The notes under the pieces are model-generated. The model saw nothing but the letters and a program-made list of their open reading frames with translations, had not been told where the DNA came from and made no database searches. This document shows positions 32,056-36,021 of a stretch of 36,021 nucleotides of DNA, in pieces. The stretch is from positions 1 to 36,021 of the forward strand of contig NZ_PAQR01000050.1 of assembly GCF_002709775.1 (NCBI RefSeq). Reading direction: 5' to 3'. The stretch's first letter is position 1; each line of letters starts with the position of its first letter. Position numbers and translations under genes: made by a program. The stretch comes from Thalassospira sp. Lineage in GTDB: Bacteria > Pseudomonadota > Alphaproteobacteria > Rhodospirillales > Thalassospiraceae.

Positions 32056-33285
32056 ATGGTAACTCGTGTCGCAACATATACTAACCACACATTGCTTTCG
32101 GATCTCGCGCTCCGGAACGCTTCGCGTGTCACCGACCTTCAGAACCAGGCATCGAGCGGCTACAAATCGCGCAACTATGCAGGTATCGCTGACAGCGCGC
32201 AGCGCTTGCTTAATCTTGAAACCGAGTACAGCCGCACGGAACAATATCTGCGCAACACGACGCAGGGCAAATTGCGTCTGCAAAGCATGGAAACAGCTGT
32301 TGATAGCATGCTGACCATTGCGACCGAGATGAAGACGCTGCTTATTCAGGCGAGCTCCGCACAACAGGCAGATGACGTCAACATCCGTGATGAAGCCGAT
32401 CAGGCGCTGCAGCAGATTGCCAATTTGCTCAACACCAACCTTGACGGACGCTACCTGTTTGCCGGTGGGCGTTCGGAAGAACCGGCTGTTGATATCGAGA
32501 AGATTGGCGCCCCCGACAACTATATGAGTGCACTTGATAAATCGCTCACCACGGCTACCACGCTGACCGCTCTTGGTGTCACGTCTGGTCAAATCCAGAT
32601 TGTTAGCACGGATATCGACGGTAACAGTTCGACTTCAACAGTCAACTACAATGCCGCCACCGATGATATCGGTGACATCATGGATGCAATCAACAGTGTT
32701 ACAACCAACCGGGCGATTGCGTCACTGCGCGGCCTTGGCGGCGAAGGCGCGCCGCTGCTAAACATCGAAAATGTCGGCAATGGGTCAATCACCATCACCG
32801 AAACCGGTGCGGGCGATCTGCTTGGAAAACTCGGCATGGAGAAAATAGGCAACCCGCGCCCGGATGCCGACTATTACAATGGTGATCATCAGATCATGGA
32901 ACTGCGCGTCGATGAGCAATACGATGTGTCGTATGGCATTCTCGCCGACAACCCGGCATTTCAGCAACTGATCCAGGGCCTTGGCATTGCCGCAAGCACC
33001 GAGGATGAAGACGCGCTTACGACGGCACTTGGCTTTATCAACAACGCCATCAATGACCTCCCCAACGTTCAGGGGCAGATTGGCCTTGATATTGCCAATG
33101 TCGAACGCTTCGAGGAGCGTCATCAGGATTTCAAGGTTTTCGCCGCTCAGGCGATCAGTGATATCGAAACTGTCGACGTTCCTTTGACACTGGCGGAACT
33201 GACCCAGTACGAAACGGCCTTACAGGCCAGCTTTATTTCGATCTCGCGTGCCGCAGATTTATCTTTGGCTAACTATTTGCGTTGA
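32056..33285 (+). CDS. flgL: Hook-associated protein 3 FlgL
   Basis: Junction protein of 409 residues between FlgK and the filament. The N-terminus has the flagellin/FlgL D0-D1 helices (NASRVTDLQNQASSGYKSRN, YAGIADSAQRLLNLETEYSR) and the DGRYLFAGGRSEEPAV motif typical of FlgL. The C-terminal helix is LAELTQYETALQASFISISR followed by AADLSLANYL. A central insertion with IGDIMDAINSVTT and NGSITITETGAGDLLGKLGM resembles the modules of the neighbouring FlgK. It follows flgK after 28 bases and is presumably co-transcribed. Confidence 0.94.
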   Translation: MVTRVATYTNHTLLSDLALRNASRVTDLQNQASSGYKSRNYAGIADSAQRLLNLETEYSRTEQYLRNTTQGKLRLQSMETAVDSMLTIATEMKTLLIQASSAQQADDVNIRDEADQALQQIANLLNTNLDGRYLFAGGRSEEPAVDIEKIGAPDNYMSALDKSLTTATTLTALGVTSGQIQIVSTDIDGNSSTSTVNYNAATDDIGDIMDAINSVTTNRAIASLRGLGGEGAPLLNIENVGNGSITITETGAGDLLGKLGMEKIGNPRPDADYYNGDHQIMELRVDEQYDVSYGILADNPAFQQLIQGLGIAASTEDEDALTTALGFINNAINDLPNVQGQIGLDIANVERFEERHQDFKVFAAQAISDIETVDVPLTLAELTQYETALQASFISISRAADLSLANYLR

Positions 33286-33384
33286 TTGTGATATAAATCG
33301 TATTGCGTGATTAACTGTTTTGTCAGAGCAACACTTTAAGTAGTATGCACGACAGAACCTTTCGACCGTCGGAGAATTGCGGGA

Positions 33385-33855
33385 ATGGAAACCGAAAACG
33401 TCGCCGAAAATAAAACACCTGAATCCGTTGTCGTGGAAACACGCTTCGGCGACATCGAGTTTAGCTGGGACAAAGGTATTTATATGCCGGTAGGTCTTCT
33501 CGGCTTTCCTGAACACCATGTCTTCGGACTGGCAAATATTCCCAACACCTCGCTTGATCAGTTCAAGCTTTATCAAAGCCTGACCGATGCAAGCCTGTCC
33601 TTTATCGTCGCCCCTTATAATATGGAAAGTGGCGTTTATGCGGATAAAGATTTGATGACAGCCCAGAAGAGCCTCGCGATTGAAGCCGCGGACATGGCGA
33701 TCCTGATGGTTGTCACCATTCGAAGCGCGCCGGGCGGTCAGGGCATCACGATGTCGACTAACCTTCGCGCTCCCATTCTTGTCGATACGGCACGCCAGGT
33801 CGCCTGGCAGCACATTTTGCCGAACGAAAAATACTCTGTGCAGCATGACCTGTAA
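33385..33855 (+). CDS. fliW: Flagellar assembly factor FliW (CsrA antagonist)
   Basis: Small cytosolic protein of 156 residues. FliW features are ETRFGDIEFSWDKGIYMPVGLLGFPEH, the FKLYQSLTDASLSFIVAPYN segment (the LQS...L.F..  pattern) and near the end MSTNLRAPILVDTARQVAWQ, matching the family's NLxAPIVIN..xxxxxQ. In Bacillus and Campylobacter FliW binds CsrA and flagellin, freeing flagellin mRNA. Position directly before flagellin and presence of csrA in the same window fit that partner switch. The start at 33385 has CGGAG rather far upstream (13 bases) and GCGGGA very close. Confidence 0.9.
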   Translation: METENVAENKTPESVVVETRFGDIEFSWDKGIYMPVGLLGFPEHHVFGLANIPNTSLDQFKLYQSLTDASLSFIVAPYNMESGVYADKDLMTAQKSLAIEAADMAILMVVTIRSAPGGQGITMSTNLRAPILVDTARQVAWQHILPNEKYSVQHDL

Positions 33856-33870
33856 TTTTTGCCTAGCATA

Positions 33871-33887
33871 CTGGCACGCGCATTGCT
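33871..33887 (+). promoter_or_regulatory. Sigma-54 type promoter of the first flagellin gene
   Basis: CTGGCACGCGCATTGCT has GG at 33873-33874 and GC at 33885-33886, ten bases apart, matching the consensus CTGGCACG and TTGCT. Predicted start near 33898, giving a leader of about 68 bases. Confidence 0.88.
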
Positions 33888-33897
33888 TTACTGTTTC

Positions 33898-33965
33898 ACA
33901 AGGCAATGTCGCCGATGGAATGAATGGCCTGAGCCATTCTTTCTTATCCGTGTAGGAGGAATAAA
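33898..33965 (+). promoter_or_regulatory. Conserved flagellin 5' leader, copy 1
   Basis: The leader contains GGCAATGTCGCC (33902-33913), then the perfect hairpin GAATGGC-CTGA-GCCATTC (33922-33939) and the Shine-Dalgarno GTAGGAGGA. The same blocks in the same order precede the second flagellin although the DNA between and upstream differs. Conservation of the transcribed leader suggests an RNA or protein binding role; CsrA (GGA at 33917-33919 and two in the ribosome site) and a downstream activator site are both possible. Confidence 0.6.
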
Positions 33966-35312
33966 ATGGCTCTTAATATTATTTCCAACTATGCAGCGAA
34001 CGTCGCCCATCGAAACCTGACTGCTTCGGACACGATGGCGACGCGCTCGCTTGCAAAACTCTCGTCTGGTACCCGCGTTGTTTCGGCACGTGATGATGCT
34101 GCATCCATGGCCATCGGTGCACGTCTGAACGCGACGACGGAATCCCTTAAAACCGCAACGGTTAACGTTAACCAGGCCAACTCGATGCTCCAGATCGCCG
34201 ATGGCGGCATGGCAACCATCGATAACATTCTGGTGCGCATGAAAACGCTGGCTGTTCAGGCCTCCTCGGGCAACTTGTCCGACACTGAACGCGGCTTCCT
34301 GAATGATGAATTCGTTCAGCTGCGCAACGAAATTGACCGTATTGCATCCTCGACCAACTTCAACGGCATTCAGTTGCTGGGCGATGGTGGCGATGTTGCA
34401 CTCGAATTCGGCGACCTTGCCTCAGGTGCTGGCGGCGCCGCGCTGGTCCCAGCAACCGGCTTCGATGGCTTTGCCATCACCGACAACAACTACTGGGCGA
34501 CCGACGCCAACAGCAACACCGTTACGGACAACAACTTTACGGTCGAAATCAACGAGCTCGCCAGTGGCCAGATCATCATGACCGTGTCCAGCACCATTGA
34601 TGGCGCAGCTGACCGCTCACAGTCGATTGACGTTTCAGATTATGCATCTGGCGGCACCACGGCAATCAGTGCCGGTGAAAACGCGACCCTGAACTTCGAT
34701 GAACTTGGCCTGTCCTTTACCGTCAACACCAACTTCTCGGCCACCGTCACCGAAGTTGGTGCAGGCACCAACGGCAGCACAGACTTTGGTAGCGACACAG
34801 CCTTTGGCGCCGCAAGCATTGACTCAACTGACAACACGGTCACCATGGCCGCTGACAATGGCCAGCAGCTACAGCAAACCGTGGATTTCCAGGTTGGTGC
34901 TGGCAACACGGCGAATGACCGATTGGCAATTGAGTTTACAGCAGTAGATTCAGAAACGCTTGGCTCTGGCTCGAACGGGACGCAAGACTCTCTTGCAGAC
35001 CTAACAGCGAACGCTATTGATACGGCAGCAAATGCACAGAGTGCGGTTGAAGTCGTAACCCGAGCAATTGACGATCTGCAGCGTGCAAGAGCCAATATCG
35101 GTACTTATCAGAACCGCTTGGACTTTGCAGGGCAGAACCTTGCGTCCACGCAGGAGAATACCGAGTCCGCACGCTCCACTCTGCTTGACCTCGATGTTGC
35201 GTCTGAAATGACCAATTTCACTTCCAAGCAGATCCTGGTTCAGTCGGGTGTCGCCATGTTGGCACAGGCGAACCAGATGCCGCAGAACCTGCTGCGTCTG
35301 CTTCAAGGCTAA
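33966..35312 (+). CDS. Flagellin, filament subunit
   Basis: Filament protein of 448 residues. Conserved ends: MALNIISNYAANVAHRNLTA, SLAKLSSGTRVVSARDDAAS, SMLQIADGGMATIDNILVRM at the N-terminus, and RANIGTYQNRLDFAGQNLAS, SEMTNFTSKQILVQSGVAML, AQANQMPQNLLRLLQG at the C-terminus. The middle (about 170-340) is a Thr/Asp/Gly-rich exposed domain without cysteine, expected to be surface variable. AGGAGGA precedes the ATG. The last part of the variable region (about 34915-35090) has more A/T-ending and rarer codons (CTA, GTA, CGA) than the flanks. Downstream is a strong terminator and then a second flagellin with nearly the same N-terminus. Confidence 0.97.
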   Translation: MALNIISNYAANVAHRNLTASDTMATRSLAKLSSGTRVVSARDDAASMAIGARLNATTESLKTATVNVNQANSMLQIADGGMATIDNILVRMKTLAVQASSGNLSDTERGFLNDEFVQLRNEIDRIASSTNFNGIQLLGDGGDVALEFGDLASGAGGAALVPATGFDGFAITDNNYWATDANSNTVTDNNFTVEINELASGQIIMTVSSTIDGAADRSQSIDVSDYASGGTTAISAGENATLNFDELGLSFTVNTNFSATVTEVGAGTNGSTDFGSDTAFGAASIDSTDNTVTMAADNGQQLQQTVDFQVGAGNTANDRLAIEFTAVDSETLGSGSNGTQDSLADLTANAIDTAANAQSAVEVVTRAIDDLQRARANIGTYQNRLDFAGQNLASTQENTESARSTLLDLDVASEMTNFTSKQILVQSGVAMLAQANQMPQNLLRLLQG

Positions 35313-35343
35313 CGCCCGAGCGACAAGACTTACAAAACAACAT

Positions 35344-35380
35344 AGAACGGCGGCAATGCTTCATTGTCGCCGTTCTTTTT
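35344..35380 (+). terminator. Intrinsic terminator of the first flagellin gene
   Basis: AGAACGGCGGCAATG (35344-35358), loop CTT, and CATTGTCGCCGTTCT (35362-35376) form 15 pairs, one of them G-U, followed by TTTTT. It begins 31 bases after the stop codon. The following 35381-35700 is AT-rich and holds no gene I can support. Confidence 0.95.
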
Positions 35381-35719
35381 GTTTCTTAGGTCTCGCCACC
35401 ACTATAAGTGTGTTTTCACCTTAAAAAAAAACAACACCTGAGCGAGCGGCCTTTCTGCACAAGAGGCCGTCAGATCGAACCAAAGTTTGACAACGCCGGC
35501 ATCTTTCAAAAGGTCCAAACAAAACTGACTTCCGGGAATTTTCTTGCACCCCCTACCAAAGGAAAATAGGAACTGGACAAAAAAACACGATATTTCATTG
35601 TTTTTATTGAGTTAATTTTTCGTTCATTTTTTTCTAGACAACAAAACCATACGTAGGTATACATTAGGTTGATGATAAATTTGTGCTCGAATTATCAAGA
35701 AGATCCCCTCAAGCACAAT

Positions 35720-35784
35720 ACTGGCAATGTCGCCAGTTCCTGAATGGCACTTGACCATTCCGTTGTCCAAGTAGGAGAACCACT
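35720..35784 (+). promoter_or_regulatory. Conserved flagellin 5' leader, copy 2
   Basis: ACTGGC-AATGTC-GCCAGT (35720-35737) is a six-pair hairpin containing the shared block GGCAATGTCGCC (35723-35734); GAATGG-CACTTGA-CCATTC (35742-35760) is the counterpart of the copy 1 hairpin, followed by GTAGGAG. No sigma-54 site exists at the corresponding upstream place. A weak sigma-28-like -10 (GATGATAA, 35671-35678) without a good -35 is the only promoter candidate I see. Confidence 0.55.
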
Positions 35785-36021
35785 ATGGCTCTTAATATCA
35801 TTTCCAACTATGCAGCCAACGTTGCTCACCGCAACCTGTCTGCTTCTGATGAGATGGCGACCCGTTCGCTGTCTAAACTTTCTTCTGGTACCCGCGTTGT
35901 TTCTGCTCGTGACGATGCCGCTTCGATGGCAATTGGCGCACGCTTGAATGCAACCACCCAGGCACTCAAAACCGCAACCGTCAACGTTGGCCAGGCCAAC
36001 TCGATGCTGCAGATCGCCGAT
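35785..36021 (+). CDS. Second flagellin, 5' part only (cut by window end)
   Basis: The first 79 codons of a flagellin gene, open at the window edge. The product begins MALNIISNYAANVAHRNLSA and continues with SLSKLSSGTRVVSARDDAAS and NSMLQIAD, differing from the first flagellin at only a few positions in this part (for example ASDEMATRSLSK against ASDTMATRSLAK, and TTQALKTATVNVGQ against TTESLKTATVNVNQ). Many synonymous changes separate the two, so the pair is not a recent exact duplication. AGGAG precedes the ATG. Length and variable domain cannot be judged from this window. Confidence 0.95.
   Translation, partial: MALNIISNYAANVAHRNLSASDEMATRSLSKLSSGTRVVSARDDAASMAIGARLNATTQALKTATVNVGQANSMLQIAD

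Noticed and set aside
35652..35678. Sigma-28 promoter before the second flagellin
   Set aside because: GATGATAA resembles the -10 element, but no TAAA-type -35 lies at the right distance, so it is mentioned only as a weak candidate.
1..36021. CRISPR arrays, tRNA or rRNA genes, transposases, integrases
   Set aside because: No regularly spaced direct repeats, no cloverleaf or rRNA-like sequence recognised, and no protein of these classes among the open frames.

Overview
The window is about 36 kb of a flagellar and chemotaxis gene island from an alphaproteobacterium. Gene order, the FliX-FlgI-DksA-FlgH arrangement, the CheL-type FlgJ domain, a DksA without a full cysteine set and moderate GC all point to Rhodospirillales. 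A Thalassospira-like organism is my best guess, but that is recognition from memory, not a search result.

Layout. (1) 1-2249: a methyl-accepting chemotaxis receptor with a C-terminal PilZ domain, minus strand. (2) 2461-6063: minus-strand operon flgB-flgC-fliE-fliQ-fliR-flhB (proximal rod and export gate), led by a sigma-54 type promoter near 6195-6212. (3) 6346-8974: plus-strand csrA, a stand-alone FlhB C-terminal-like protein, a small unknown coiled protein, fliO and fliP. (4) 8973-9239: a nested inverted-repeat element that supplies the last two bases of the fliP stop codon, then a non-flagellar FAD amine/amino-acid oxidase (9293-10561). (5) 10804-21914: a long minus-strand cluster reading fliL, fliM, a DUF6468-like membrane protein, a MotE-like protein, cheY, cheZ, two MotB-like proteins, a 1164-residue periplasmic repeat protein and a Sel1-repeat protein. 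(6) 22410-26015: plus-strand flgF, flgG, flgA, flgH (distal rod, P-ring chaperone, L-ring). (7) 26265-27275: dksA and fliX on the minus strand. (8) 27645-36021: plus-strand flgI, flgJ/cheL, flgN-like, flgK, flgL, fliW, a flagellin, and the start of a second flagellin cut by the window end.

Regulation visible in the sequence. Six sites with the exact GG-N10-GC spacing of sigma-54 promoters precede flgB, fliL, flgF, flgH, flgI and the first flagellin. With fliX present, this fits a Caulobacter-like sigma-54/FlbD/FliX hierarchy, although neither rpoN nor flbD is in the window. A post-transcriptional layer is suggested by csrA plus fliW and by two flagellin 5' leaders that share short conserved blocks and a hairpin. 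dksA has a clean sigma-70 type promoter.

The least explained part is the 10.8-20.2 kb accessory motor block: a second MotB-like protein lacking the proton-binding Asp, a MotE-like protein, a DUF6468-like protein, a very large periplasmic beta/TPR protein and a Sel1 protein, co-oriented with motB, cheY and cheZ but with no motA in the window. I regard it as the best candidate for an undescribed motor-associated assembly. No tRNA, rRNA, CRISPR array, transposase or integrase was seen.
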